Below, one piece after another: positions 16,122 through 23,831 of a DNA stretch of 34,443 bases. Where the stretch lies: the NCBI GenBank assembly GCA_002345545.1, contig DDVW01000028.1, forward strand, positions 540-34,982. Direction: 5' to 3'. Every line of letters begins with the position of its first letter. The stretch's first letter is position 1. This stretch comes from Stenotrophomonas sp. UBA2302 (lineage in GTDB: Bacteria; Pseudomonadota; Gammaproteobacteria; Xanthomonadales; Xanthomonadaceae). The notes under the pieces were generated by a model. The model saw nothing but the letters and a program-made list of their open reading frames with translations, did not search any database and was not told the origin of the DNA. A program made the position numbers and the translations under genes.

Positions 16122-17100
16122 TGCACTCTCCCGCACGATGGATGTCCGCCGATACTGCCACGTCCGCCGGGTGCCAGGTGTCAACCAGGTACAGCGGGCG
16201 CTGTTTGACTTCCATGTACAGGCGTCCGAGGTATTCGCCGATCAGTCCCAGCGCGATCAGCTGCACGCCGCCCAGAAACAGGATCACCGCCATCATCGTC
16301 GGCCAGCCCGCCACGCGATCGCCGTACAGCGCCGCCTTGCCGACCACGAACAGGGCAAAGCCGAATGCGGAAGTCGCCGTGAGCAGCCCCAGATAGGTGG
16401 CCGCCCGCAACGGCGCGGTCGAGAAACTGGTGATGCCCTCCAGCGCGAAATTCCACAACTTCCAGAAGCCGAACTTGCTGCGCCCGGCAACGCGCGGCAC
16501 ACGGTGATAGGGCAACGCCACCCTGCGGAAACCCACCCACCCGAACAGGCCCTTCATGAATCGCTGGCGCTCGCGCAACTGCCGCAAGGCCGCCAGCGCA
16601 CGCGGTGACAGCAGGCGGAAATCACCGGTATCAGCGGGAATCGGCGTCTTCGACAGACGTCCGATCACCCGGTAGAACAGCGACGCGGTCATGCGCTTGA
16701 GCCAGCCATCGCCCTCACGCACCAGCCGCGTGCCATAGACATCGTCATAGCCTTGCCGCCACAACGCCACAAACTCGGGAATCAGTTCCGGCGGATCCTG
16801 ACCGTCCGCATCAAGGATCAGCACCGCGCCGTCCTCGACGAAATCCAGCCCGGCGGTAAGCGCTATCTCCTTGCCGAAATTGCGCGACAGGCGCAGCGCG
16901 GCCACGCGCGGATCGGCGGCGGCCAACTGTTGCATCACCGCCCACGTGGCATCGCTGCTGCCATCGTCCACATAGAGGATGCTGCCCTCCACGCCCTGCA
17001 GACGCGCCAGCTCGGCGCTGACGCGCGGATGGATCAGCGGCAGCGCCTCCTGCTCGTTGAAGGCGGCGATCACGACAGTCAGACGGTTGTAGGTAGCCAT
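16081..17100 (-). CDS. Glycosyltransferase family 2 membrane protein (GtrB/DPM1-like)
   Basis: 339 residues. From ATG 17100 (MATYNRLTVVIAAFNEQEALP) it has the GT2 nucleotide-sugar fold with YVDDGSSDAT, LILDADGQDPPE (DxD-type metal site) and DTGDFRLLSPRAL. KGLFGWVGFRR, VAGRSKFGFWKLW and two C-terminal membrane helices (YLGLLTATSAFGFALFVVG; MMAVILFLGGVQLIALGLIGEYLG) follow. This is the layout of GtrB/ArnC/DPM1-like enzymes that move a sugar from a nucleotide to undecaprenyl or dolichyl phosphate. The acceptor-linked product may feed O-antigen or lipid A decoration; neither a flippase nor a second transferase gene is nearby. The last 14 codons overlap the CBS gene start, an unusual length of overlap. 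Confidence 0.92.
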   Translation of the reverse strand: MATYNRLTVVIAAFNEQEALPLIHPRVSAELARLQGVEGSILYVDDGSSDATWAVMQQLAAADPRVAALRLSRNFGKEIALTAGLDFVEDGAVLILDADGQDPPELIPEFVALWRQGYDDVYGTRLVREGDGWLKRMTASLFYRVIGRLSKTPIPADTGDFRLLSPRALAALRQLRERQRFMKGLFGWVGFRRVALPYHRVPRVAGRSKFGFWKLWNFALEGITSFSTAPLRAATYLGLLTATSAFGFALFVVGKAALYGDRVAGWPTMMAVILFLGGVQLIALGLIGEYLGRLYMEVKQRPLYLVDTWHPADVAVSADIHRAGECNADRSTAAREQVP

Positions 17101-17136
17101 GCCCGGGATTCTACGGAAACCGCCTGACACGCAGGG

Positions 17137-17892
17137 TCAGTCCGCAGCGTCCAGATAGCCCGCACCGCCCAGCTGACGTGCCTGCCGCTGGATCCAGGCG
17201 GCGCGCCGCTGCACGAACGGGCCGGGCCGGGTGGCGCTGTAGCGCCGTGGCGACGGCAGCACCGCCGCCAGACGGGCACTTTCGGCGTCACTCAACTGCG
17301 CCGCGTCCTTGCCCCAGTACTGCCGCGATGCCGCCTGCACACCGTAGATACCGTCCCCGAATTCGGCCACGTTGGCGTACACCTCCAGAATCCGCTGTTT
17401 GGGCCAGAACAGCTCGATCAGTACCGTGTACCAGGCCTCCAGCCCCTTGCGCAGCCAACTCCGGCCCTGCCACAGGAACAGGTTCTTGGCGACCTGCTGG
17501 CTGATCGTGCTGCCGCCACGCAGACGTTTGCCGCGCGCGTTGTGGTCCAGCGCCTTTTCGATCGCGTCCAGATCGAAGCCGTTGTGCAGCGGGAAGCGCT
17601 GATCCTCGGCCGCCACCAGCGAGATGGGTACGCTGGGCGCCATCGCGTCCCTATCCACCCACTGGTACCGGATCCGGAAGCCCCAGTCCCCCTGCGCCCA
17701 GGCCTCCACCTGGCGCAAGGCCATCACCGAGGAGAACGGCGGATCGATGAAGCGCAGCGCCATCACCTGGAGCACACTCAACAGCACCAGCAACAGCGGC
17801 GCCATCCATAGCCAGCGACGCAGACGCCAGCGCCTGCCTGGCAGTGCAGCCCCCGTCTCCCCCGCCTTGTGCTTGTCGTGTTCCGCCCCCAT
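17137..17892 (-). CDS. mtgA: Monofunctional peptidoglycan glycosyltransferase
   Basis: 251 residues. One membrane helix (about residues 29-46, [18 protein letters not shown]) is followed by a GT51 domain. Catalytic and binding motifs: [14 protein letters not shown] with the catalytic Glu, [16 protein letters not shown], and [23 protein letters not shown] with the second key Glu. It polymerises lipid II into glycan strands at the inner membrane. The start ATG at 17892 is preceded by AAAGGTG eight bases away; a longer frame overlaps hslO on the other strand and is rejected. It is divergent from hslO with 78 bp between starts and shares a small promoter region. Confidence 0.96.
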   Translation of the reverse strand: MGAEHDKHKAGETGAALPGRRWRLRRWLWMAPLLLVLLSVLQVMALRFIDPPFSSVMALRQVEAWAQGDWGFRIRYQWVDRDAMAPSVPISLVAAEDQRFPLHNGFDLDAIEKALDHNARGKRLRGGSTISQQVAKNLFLWQGRSWLRKGLEAWYTVLIELFWPKQRILEVYANVAEFGDGIYGVQAASRQYWGKDAAQLSDAESARLAAVLPSPRRYSATRPGPFVQRRAAWIQRQARQLGGAGYLDAAD

Positions 17893-17925
17893 CCAAGCTT
17901 CACCTTTACTATCAGACGTCCGGCG

Positions 17926-17932
17926 CATTATC
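17926..17932. promoter_or_regulatory. Overlapping -10-like boxes between mtgA and hslO
   Basis: GATAAT on the minus strand (17927-17932) would serve mtgA; CATTAT on the plus strand (17926-17931) could serve hslO. If both are real the two promoters exclude each other. No -35 boxes recognised. Confidence 0.3.
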
Positions 17933-17970
17933 CGGCACCGGCGTCCTTCCCCGCACAGATGCACATCACC

Positions 17971-18864
17971 ATGACCGACACCTCCGATCTGCTTGTCCGC
18001 TTCCTCCTGCCCGATGCCGGTGTCCGTGGCGTACATGTGCGGCTTTCCGGCAGCTGGCAGGAAATCCTGTCCCACGCCAGCTATCCCGCCAATGCCACGC
18101 AGCTGCTGGGCGAAGCCTGTGTCGCATCGGCGCTGTTCACCGGCCACACCAAGATCGATGGCCGCCTGTCGATCCAGCTGCGCAGCAGCTCGGCCCTGCG
18201 CACGCTGTTTGCCGAATGCACCGCCGCCGGCACCCTCCGCGGCATCGTCCAGCTGGAAGAAGGACAGGATGCGCCTGCCGGCCTGCCCGCACTGGGAGAT
18301 GATGCGCTGCTGGCCATCACCATCGAAAACCCCGGCCTGGACCCACGCGAACCGCAGCGCTACCAGAGCATGGTGGCGCTGCAGGGCAGCTCGCTGGACG
18401 AGGCGTTCGAAGACTATTTCCGCCATTCCGAGCAGCTCCCGACCCGCTTGCTGCTCGTGGCCGATGCCGACAAAGCCGCCGGCCTGCTGCTGCAGAAGCT
18501 GCCGGGAGATGAAGGCGACGAGGATGGCTGGATCCGGGCAGGCGCCCTGTTCGATACCCTCGGCCGCGAGGAACTGCTTGCCCTGCCCGCCAGCGAGCTG
18601 CTGCACCGCCTCTTCCATGAGGAAAAACCGGAGCTGATGGCTGAAAAGCCCCTGCGCTTCGCCTGTTCCTGCTCACGCGAGCGGGTGGAGGGCATGCTGC
18701 AGTCGCTGGGAGAGCAGGAGGCGCTGGCCGCAGCCGAACCGACCGGCAAAGTGGAGGTGCGCTGCGAATTCTGCGGACAGGAATATCACTTTCCTTTGCA
18801 GGAAATCGGCGTATTGTTCTCTTCCACGCCCGCCAACCAGCCCGCTCCCGAGCGGCTTCAGTGA
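17971..18864 (+). CDS. hslO: Redox-regulated holdase chaperone Hsp33
   Basis: 297 residues from ATG 17971 ([20 protein letters not shown]); an ATG four codons earlier at 17959 is possible, and neither has a strong ribosome site. Hsp33 protects unfolded proteins under oxidative stress. The zinc redox switch is complete: CxC at Cys232/Cys234 ([13 protein letters not shown]) and CxxC at Cys265/Cys268 ([12 protein letters not shown]). The N-terminal domain has [13 protein letters not shown], the central stretch [13 protein letters not shown] and [13 protein letters not shown]. Intact, full length for the family. The C-terminal 20 residues are low-complexity. Confidence 0.97.
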   Translation: MTDTSDLLVRFLLPDAGVRGVHVRLSGSWQEILSHASYPANATQLLGEACVASALFTGHTKIDGRLSIQLRSSSALRTLFAECTAAGTLRGIVQLEEGQDAPAGLPALGDDALLAITIENPGLDPREPQRYQSMVALQGSSLDEAFEDYFRHSEQLPTRLLLVADADKAAGLLLQKLPGDEGDEDGWIRAGALFDTLGREELLALPASELLHRLFHEEKPELMAEKPLRFACSCSRERVEGMLQSLGEQEALAAAEPTGKVEVRCEFCGQEYHFPLQEIGVLFSSTPANQPAPERLQ

Positions 18865-18901
18865 CGGGATGCACAGGTTGCGCACTGGGGAGGGCGAAAA
18901 C

Positions 18902-18930
18902 TTGTTAAGGATTCATAAACGACATACGAT
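18902..18930 (+). promoter_or_regulatory. Promoter of the secreted barrel-like protein gene
   Basis: TTGTTA (18902-18907), 17-bp spacer, TACGAT (18925-18930); each box matches 4 of 6. The predicted start at about 18937 leaves a 50-nt leader that contains a CCGCC/GGCGG hairpin (18942-18946 with 18955-18959) and no clear Shine-Dalgarno. Confidence 0.5.
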
Positions 18931-18985
18931 CAGATCTTCATCCGCCGGGAACTTGGCGGCCATTGGCCTGTCTTAAGTAGCGTCC

Positions 18986-19840
18986 ATGAACATCTTCCTG
19001 CGCCTGCCACTTGCCCTGATGATCGCGCTGAGCGCGGTTACGGGCGTGCATGCGCAGAACAAGGCCAAGGCGACGGACACCGTCATTCCGGTCTGGAACC
19101 GTGGCAGCGGCAAGGTCGAGGCACTGCTGTATCTGGAGCCGACCGGCGAACAGATGGCCGGCGCCCGCTGGCATTTCGGCCAGAACTCGCTGGATGCGGC
19201 CTTCGGCCTGTCTTCCGGTGACTCCTTGGGCCTGTTGTGCAACAGCAGCCGCGGCAACAGCATCGGCGCCCTGGCCAGCCACTGCATGCTCGCTAGCCTT
19301 GGCGACGATGACGAAGCCACACCGGGCCGGCACATCAACGCCACCACCACCTTCAACCGCCCCGGCGGCCGTATCGGCCTGAGCGCGGGCAGCGGTCGTG
19401 ATTCACTGCCTGCCTGGCTGTCCGGCAACACCCGCACGCCCGCCGCACGGGTGGAACAGAATGACCTGACCGTGTTCGGCCAGAAGAGCATCGGCCGCGA
19501 AGCCTTCGTCTCGATCGGCGGCACCTATGCCAAAGCCCGCCTCGTTCCCCTGAGCGATGCCAACCCGGCCATCGTGGACCAGTGGGACAGCAAGTCCCTG
19601 ACCGTCGGTGGCGGCTACGGCGCCTTCAGCGCCAACGTCATCGGCCGCGTCATCGATGCCCCGGGCCAGAGCAAGTGGGAAGGCCTCGGCCTCGGCATCA
19701 CTTGGCGCACCCCATGGAGCGGACAGCTGACCCTCGGCGCCGAGAACATCATCACGCGGGGAAAAAATCCTTTCTCCCCACGTAACGAGAGTAACGACGA
19801 CGGCGCCATCCCCTACGTCCGTTACGAACAGGACCTCTGA
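18986..19840 (+). CDS. Secreted, probably outer-membrane beta-barrel-like protein, unrecognised
   Basis: 284 residues. A signal peptide is clear (MNIFLRLPLALMIALSAVTGVHA then QN). The mature part is rich in alternating polar/hydrophobic strands with glycine: ARWHFGQNSLDAAFGL, SLTVGGGYGAFSANVIGRV, GLGLGITWRTP and GQLTLGAENIITRG. It ends YVRYEQDL. This pattern suggests an outer-membrane beta barrel or lipoprotein-like barrel, but I cannot name a family. Two cysteines (CNSS and HCML) in the mature part may pair. It has its own promoter and a strong terminator, so it is a single-gene unit, with a TonB-dependent receptor gene next downstream. I believe similar proteins occur across xanthomonads, but I cannot check. 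Confidence 0.7.
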   Translation: MNIFLRLPLALMIALSAVTGVHAQNKAKATDTVIPVWNRGSGKVEALLYLEPTGEQMAGARWHFGQNSLDAAFGLSSGDSLGLLCNSSRGNSIGALASHCMLASLGDDDEATPGRHINATTTFNRPGGRIGLSAGSGRDSLPAWLSGNTRTPAARVEQNDLTVFGQKSIGREAFVSIGGTYAKARLVPLSDANPAIVDQWDSKSLTVGGGYGAFSANVIGRVIDAPGQSKWEGLGLGITWRTPWSGQLTLGAENIITRGKNPFSPRNESNDDGAIPYVRYEQDL

Positions 19841-19863
19841 GGTCCCACCCACGCAAGCACTGG

Positions 19864-19891
19864 AAAACGCCCCTCGACAGGGGCGTTTTTT
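19864..19891 (+). terminator. Rho-independent terminator
   Basis: Stem ACGCCCCT (19867-19874) with AGGGGCGT (19879-19886), CGAC loop, followed by six T. It closes the barrel-like protein gene 24 bp after its stop. Confidence 0.92.
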
Positions 19892-19905
19892 GTTGCACCT
19901 GCAAC
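19892..19905. promoter_or_regulatory. Palindrome upstream of the TonB-dependent receptor gene
   Basis: GTTGCA-CC-TGCAAC, a perfect 6-bp dyad with a 2-bp centre, directly after the terminator and about 170 bp before the receptor ATG. It could be an operator. Further on, AT-rich ATTAAC...AAAGCTTTAAT (19941-19957) and TACTAT (19975-19980) could hold the promoter, but I cannot set boxes with confidence. Confidence 0.35.
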
Positions 19906-20075
19906 AGACTTTGCCGAATTTCACCAAATCCAATGGCGTTATTAACAAAGCTTTAATTTCATCGGATACGGAAGTACTATCGAGCCAGCCTCGTAATTTT
20001 GGGCCCGATTTTTCGGCTCCTTGCGATGGCCATTCCACTTGAAACCACCAAGATCCCTTGGAAGAGAGAGAGCCC

Positions 20076-22919
20076 ATGAATTGCAAGACCAACAAGCTGC
20101 GTGATGCAGTTGTACTTGCGCTGGTCGCAAGTGCCGGCACCGCAGGTGCCGCCTACGCCCAGGACGAAGCCAAGAGCGGCGCCACCAACCTGGATCGCAT
20201 CCAGGTCACCGGTTCGCGCATCCGCCAGGTCGATGTCGAGACCGCACAGCCGGTCCTGACCATTTCCCGCTCGGAAATCGAAAACCAGGGCTTCAGCTCG
20301 GTTGCCGACATCCTGCAGAACATTTCCGCCGCCGGCAGCCCGTCCTTCAGCCGCGCCTCGCCACTGACCTCCAACCAGGAAGCAGGCGGCCAGTACATCG
20401 ACCTGCGCAACCTCGGCGCACAGCGCACGCTGGTGCTTGTCAACGGCAAGCGCCTGGGCATCAGCCCGGCCGGCTATCAGGACATCTCCTCCATCCCGTC
20501 GGTCATCGTCGAGCGCATCGAAGTCCTGAAGGACGGCGCCTCCGCGATCTATGGCTCCGATGCGATGGCCGGCGTGATCAACATCATCACCCGCCAGAAC
20601 TTCGATGGCGCCGAAGCCAACGTCTACACCGGGCAGTACAGCGAGGGCGACGGCCAGAAGCAGACATTCGACTTCATGGTCGGCTTCTCGGGCGAGCGCG
20701 GCTCGGTGAGCATGGGTGCCGAATATCACAAGGAAGATCCGGTATGGGCCAAGGACCGCTGGTACACCGCCGAAGCCGATCCGCGTGACCCGGGCGGCAA
20801 CAACACCCCGGTTGGCCAGTGGGGCAACTATGATTCGGGCCTGCGCACCGCCAGCGGTGCTGTGATCTGGTACGCCCCGAACCGTGGCAGCAACGCCCTC
20901 GGCGCCGACAATTTCCATCCGCAGAATGCGGACGACACCAGCAACGCCACCACGCAGATGCAGTTGCTGACGCCGCTGGAGCGCCGCTCCCTGTTCGTCA
21001 ACGCCAACTACGACATCACCGACAGCATCCGCTTCACCAGCGACCTGGCCTACACCAAGCGCTCGTCGAACCGCCAGATCGCCGGCTACCCGACCCAATC
21101 CTCTGCGATTGGCGCGCCGATGGCCGCTGACAGCTACTTCAATCCGCGCTCTGGCACCGCAGTCAACTGGCGTCGTCGTGGCTGGGAAATTCCGCGTACC
21201 ACCAACACCGATCAGACCACGTGGCGCTTCACTGCGGCTCTTGAGGGTGCATTCGAAATCGGCGATCGCTATTTCGACTGGGATGCCGGCTACATGTTCA
21301 ATGAAGCCGACACCAGCATCATCAACAATGGCAACTTCTACATCCCGGCGGTCAAGGCGGCTGTGGGCCCGTCGTTCAAGGATCCGGCCACCGGCAAGAT
21401 CGTCTGCGGTACGCCGGGCAATGTGATCGCCGGCTGCGTGCCGTGGAACCCGTTTGCCGGCTTCGGCACCGGTGCCGTCGAGAATTCGCTGGATGATCCG
21501 GCCGTGCGCAACTTCCTGTTCAAGGAAGAGCACGCCGTCGGCAAGATGAAGACCCAGAACTACTTTGCCAACATCGCCGGCTCAATCTTCAGCCTGCCGG
21601 CGGGTGATCTGAGCTTCGCGGCCGGTTACGAGTACCGCAAGGAAGAAGGCGGTTTCACCCCGGATGCCATCGCGCAGTCGGGCAACTCCACCAACCTTGC
21701 TTCGGGCCCTACCTATGGTTCGTACACCGTTGACGAAGGCTACCTGGAACTGAATATTCCGGTGCTGGCCGACCTGCCGGGCGCCAAGGAGCTGACCTTC
21801 GACGCGGCAACGCGCTATTCGAAGTTCGACACCTTCGGCAATACCACCAACAACAAGTTCGGCATGAAGTGGCGTCCGATGGACGACCTGCTGGTCCGCG
21901 CCACCTACGCTGAAGGCTTCCGTGCTCCGACCATTGGCAACCTCTATGGTGGCGGCTCGCAGACCTTCGCCACCGGCTTCCAGGATCCGTGCGACGTCGT
22001 CTACGGCAAGGCCGCCAACTCGGCACGCTGCCTGAAGGATGTCGGTGCGAACTTCCGTCAGCTGAAGCAGGGCTTTGTGCCGATCACCGGCCCGAATGGC
22101 AACCAGACTCCGGTGCCGTTCGTTTCCGGCTCGAACCCGCTCCTGCAGCCGGAAACCTCCACCTCCAAGACCGTCGGTCTGGTTTACAGCCCGAACTATG
22201 TCCAGGGTCTGAGCATGTCGCTTGACTGGTGGAAGATCCGTATCGACGACACCGTCGTTTCGGATTCGCCCAACTCCATCATGAACGACTGCTATGTCAA
22301 CCTGATCGAGTCGCGCTGTGCCATGTTCAAGCGTGACCCGGCCCAGGGCAACATCGTCAGCGAGCTGGGCTATGGCACCCGTAACGCGGGTTACTACCTG
22401 ACCGAAGGCTTCGATTTCGACCTGAACTATGGTCTGGATACCGACTTTGGCCGTTTCACCGCAAAGTGGGCAACCACCTACGTCAGCAAGTTCGAAATCA
22501 AGAGCACCAATGACAAGGATGCAAAGCCGACTCAGGCCAATGGCTTCGAGGACTACTTCCGCATCCGCTCCAACCTGAGCCTGGGCTGGAGCCTGGGTGA
22601 CTGGTCGGCCAACTGGGGAACGCGTTACTACTCCAGCACCAAGGAAGACTGCACCCCGGGTTACGGCTGTAGCGATCCGGACTACTTCAGCCCGTCGGCT
22701 GGCAAGGTCCTCCCGCAGAACCGCCTGGGTGCCGTCACGTTCCACGACGTGCAGTTCTCCTGGCAGGCCCCGTGGAATGCACGTATCGCCATCGGCGCGA
22801 ACAACGTGTTCAACCGCGTCGGTCCGATCATGTACAGCCAGGCTGCATCGAACTTCTCGTACTACGGCGGCTTCGATACCGGCCGCTTCCTGTACATGAA
22901 GTACAACCAGAAGTTCTGA
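20076..22919 (+). CDS. TonB-dependent outer-membrane receptor
   Basis: 947 residues. The ATG at 20076 follows GGAAGAGAGAG and begins a signal peptide (cleavage expected after AYA, residue 28). LDRIQVTGSRI just after it serves as TonB-box region and start of the plug. The plug (about 35-165) has DILQNIS, YIDLRNLGAQRTLVLVNGKR and IERIEVLKDGASAIYGSDAMAGVINI. A long beta-barrel follows with NPLLQPETSTSKTVGLVYSP, typical of the Oar/iron-complex-type group abundant in xanthomonads. It ends in Phe (KYNQKF), the usual outer-membrane assembly signal. The ligand is unknown: peptides, saccharides or siderophores are all possible, and no transport or hydrolase partner gene is adjacent. It has its own terminator. 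Confidence 0.95.
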   Translation: MNCKTNKLRDAVVLALVASAGTAGAAYAQDEAKSGATNLDRIQVTGSRIRQVDVETAQPVLTISRSEIENQGFSSVADILQNISAAGSPSFSRASPLTSNQEAGGQYIDLRNLGAQRTLVLVNGKRLGISPAGYQDISSIPSVIVERIEVLKDGASAIYGSDAMAGVINIITRQNFDGAEANVYTGQYSEGDGQKQTFDFMVGFSGERGSVSMGAEYHKEDPVWAKDRWYTAEADPRDPGGNNTPVGQWGNYDSGLRTASGAVIWYAPNRGSNALGADNFHPQNADDTSNATTQMQLLTPLERRSLFVNANYDITDSIRFTSDLAYTKRSSNRQIAGYPTQSSAIGAPMAADSYFNPRSGTAVNWRRRGWEIPRTTNTDQTTWRFTAALEGAFEIGDRYFDWDAGYMFNEADTSIINNGNFYIPAVKAAVGPSFKDPATGKIVCGTPGNVIAGCVPWNPFAGFGTGAVENSLDDPAVRNFLFKEEHAVGKMKTQNYFANIAGSIFSLPAGDLSFAAGYEYRKEEGGFTPDAIAQSGNSTNLASGPTYGSYTVDEGYLELNIPVLADLPGAKELTFDAATRYSKFDTFGNTTNNKFGMKWRPMDDLLVRATYAEGFRAPTIGNLYGGGSQTFATGFQDPCDVVYGKAANSARCLKDVGANFRQLKQGFVPITGPNGNQTPVPFVSGSNPLLQPETSTSKTVGLVYSPNYVQGLSMSLDWWKIRIDDTVVSDSPNSIMNDCYVNLIESRCAMFKRDPAQGNIVSELGYGTRNAGYYLTEGFDFDLNYGLDTDFGRFTAKWATTYVSKFEIKSTNDKDAKPTQANGFEDYFRIRSNLSLGWSLGDWSANWGTRYYSSTKEDCTPGYGCSDPDYFSPSAGKVLPQNRLGAVTFHDVQFSWQAPWNARIAIGANNVFNRVGPIMYSQAASNFSYYGGFDTGRFLYMKYNQKF

Positions 22920-22944
22920 TCGGCTGATTGATCAGTGTCTGGAA

Positions 22945-22976
22945 CAACGGCCCCTTTCGGGGCCGTTGTCTTTTTA
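22945..22976 (+). terminator. Rho-independent terminator of the TonB-dependent receptor gene
   Basis: 10-bp stem CAACGGCCCC (22945-22954) with GGGGCCGTTG (22959-22968), TTTC loop, then TCTTTTTAT. 25 bp after the stop codon. Confidence 0.93.
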
Positions 22977-23010
22977 TGCAACACCTGGGCATCAGATACG
23001 TACGGACAGC

Positions 23011-23037
23011 AAAAAAGCCGCCTTCTGGCGGCCTTTT
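23011..23037 (-). terminator. Rho-independent terminator of the tetR-type gene
   Basis: On the minus strand GCCGCC-AGAA-GGCGGC is followed by six T. It lies 22 bp after the regulator stop codon and faces the receptor terminator. Confidence 0.88.
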
Positions 23038-23059
23038 GCAGGATTCACTAGGACTTGCG

Positions 23060-23662
23060 TCAGCCGACAGGAATCAACGTCTCGATGACGTGCTCGACGT
23101 AGGCCTCGAAATCCTCGCGGGCCTGCTTGGGCTGCTGCAGCTGCAGCGACAGCTGCAGGAAGCCGACGTAGGCGGCGTAGGCCAGGCGGGCGCGGTGACG
23201 GGCGTCGGTGGAACTGAGCCCGGCCTGGCGGAACGAGGCGATCAGGTATTCCATACGCCGCTGCGAGACGCGGTCGATGACCGGGCGCACCATCGGATTG
23301 TCCAGCGCCTTGAGCAGTTCGCTGTAGATGATGTGCGGGGTGACTTCGTGGGCGACCAGCTGGAACAGCGCGCGCAGCCGCGTACGTGGGTCGGGCACCT
23401 CTTCCAGGCTGCCGAACACCTGCTGCTGCTCCACCACTTCCCAGCGCTCCAGTGCCGCCTGCAGCAGCGCGTCGCGCGAGGGGAAGTGCCAGTAGAAGCT
23501 GCCCTTGGTGACACCCAGGCGACGGGCCAGCGGCTCGACCGCCACCGCGCCGACACCCTGTTCGGCAATCAGATCCAGTGCCGCCTGCGCCCAGTCGTCG
23601 GCACTGAGCCGGCTATGACGGCCGCCACGGGAATCTGCCGGAAGATTTGATGAGTCGTTCAT
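23060..23662 (-). CDS. TetR-family transcriptional regulator
   Basis: 200 residues. The start ATG 23662 gives MNDSSNLPADSRGG, then the TetR DNA-binding domain: DDWAQAALDLIAEQGVGAVAVEPLARRLGVTKGSFYWHFPSRDALLQAALERWE-type sequence at about residues 21-70, with GVTKGSFYWHF as recognition helix and following turn. The C-terminal ligand domain is helical. The gene is divergent from the hydrolase-fadE operon and very likely controls it, with an acyl-CoA or fatty acid as a plausible ligand (inference from context). The 165-bp divergent region holds three short dyads that could be its sites. An in-frame extension to 23710 runs over those sites and is rejected. Confidence 0.93.
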   Translation of the reverse strand: MNDSSNLPADSRGGRHSRLSADDWAQAALDLIAEQGVGAVAVEPLARRLGVTKGSFYWHFPSRDALLQAALERWEVVEQQQVFGSLEEVPDPRTRLRALFQLVAHEVTPHIIYSELLKALDNPMVRPVIDRVSQRRMEYLIASFRQAGLSSTDARHRARLAYAAYVGFLQLSLQLQQPKQAREDFEAYVEHVIETLIPVG

Positions 23663-23692
23663 GTGCCGATTTAACCATACGGCGGAGATTGG

Positions 23693-23705
23693 TTGCAGTA
23701 TGCAA
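23693..23705. promoter_or_regulatory. Dyad upstream of the tetR-type gene
   Basis: TTGCA-GTA-TGCAA, perfect 5-bp arms, flanked by GATTG (23687-23691) and CAATC (23708-23712) as near-symmetric outer arms. It lies about 30 bp upstream of the regulator ATG and could be an autoregulatory operator. Confidence 0.4.
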
Positions 23706-23779
23706 TGCAATCCTGAACCGGGCTACCGGCTCGGGTGTCCTTCCGGGAAACCCTTGTTTTCCGCGACTTTCCGCCATCC

Positions 23780-23793
23780 ATACGCAAACGTAT
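23780..23793. promoter_or_regulatory. Dyad next to the -35 box of the hydrolase-fadE operon
   Basis: ATACG-CAAA-CGTAT, perfect 5-bp arms. It abuts the TTGACA -35 box (sharing one base) and is centred 36 bp from the larger dyad at 23814-23831. Confidence 0.35.
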
Positions 23794-23822
23794 TGACAGG
23801 CGCACCACGGCATCCATACCAT
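23793..23822 (+). promoter_or_regulatory. Promoter of the hydrolase-fadE operon
   Basis: Perfect -35 TTGACA (23793-23798), 18-bp spacer, -10 TACCAT (23817-23822, 4 of 6). The expected transcription start, 6-7 bp on, falls at about the ATG (23828), so the mRNA may be leaderless; no Shine-Dalgarno is visible. Confidence 0.65.
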
Positions 23823-23831
23823 CGGGTATGG
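23814..23831. promoter_or_regulatory. Probable TetR-type operator over the -10 box and start codon
   Basis: CCATACC-ATCG-GGTATGG is a perfect 7-bp inverted repeat with a 4-bp centre, 18 bp in all. It covers the -10 box and the ATG of the hydrolase gene, so a bound repressor would block the promoter. The divergent TetR-type protein is the obvious candidate. Confidence 0.65.

Noticed and set aside
19977..21533. 518-codon frame antisense to the TonB-dependent receptor
   Set aside because: Shadow of the receptor plug and barrel; no plausible domain.
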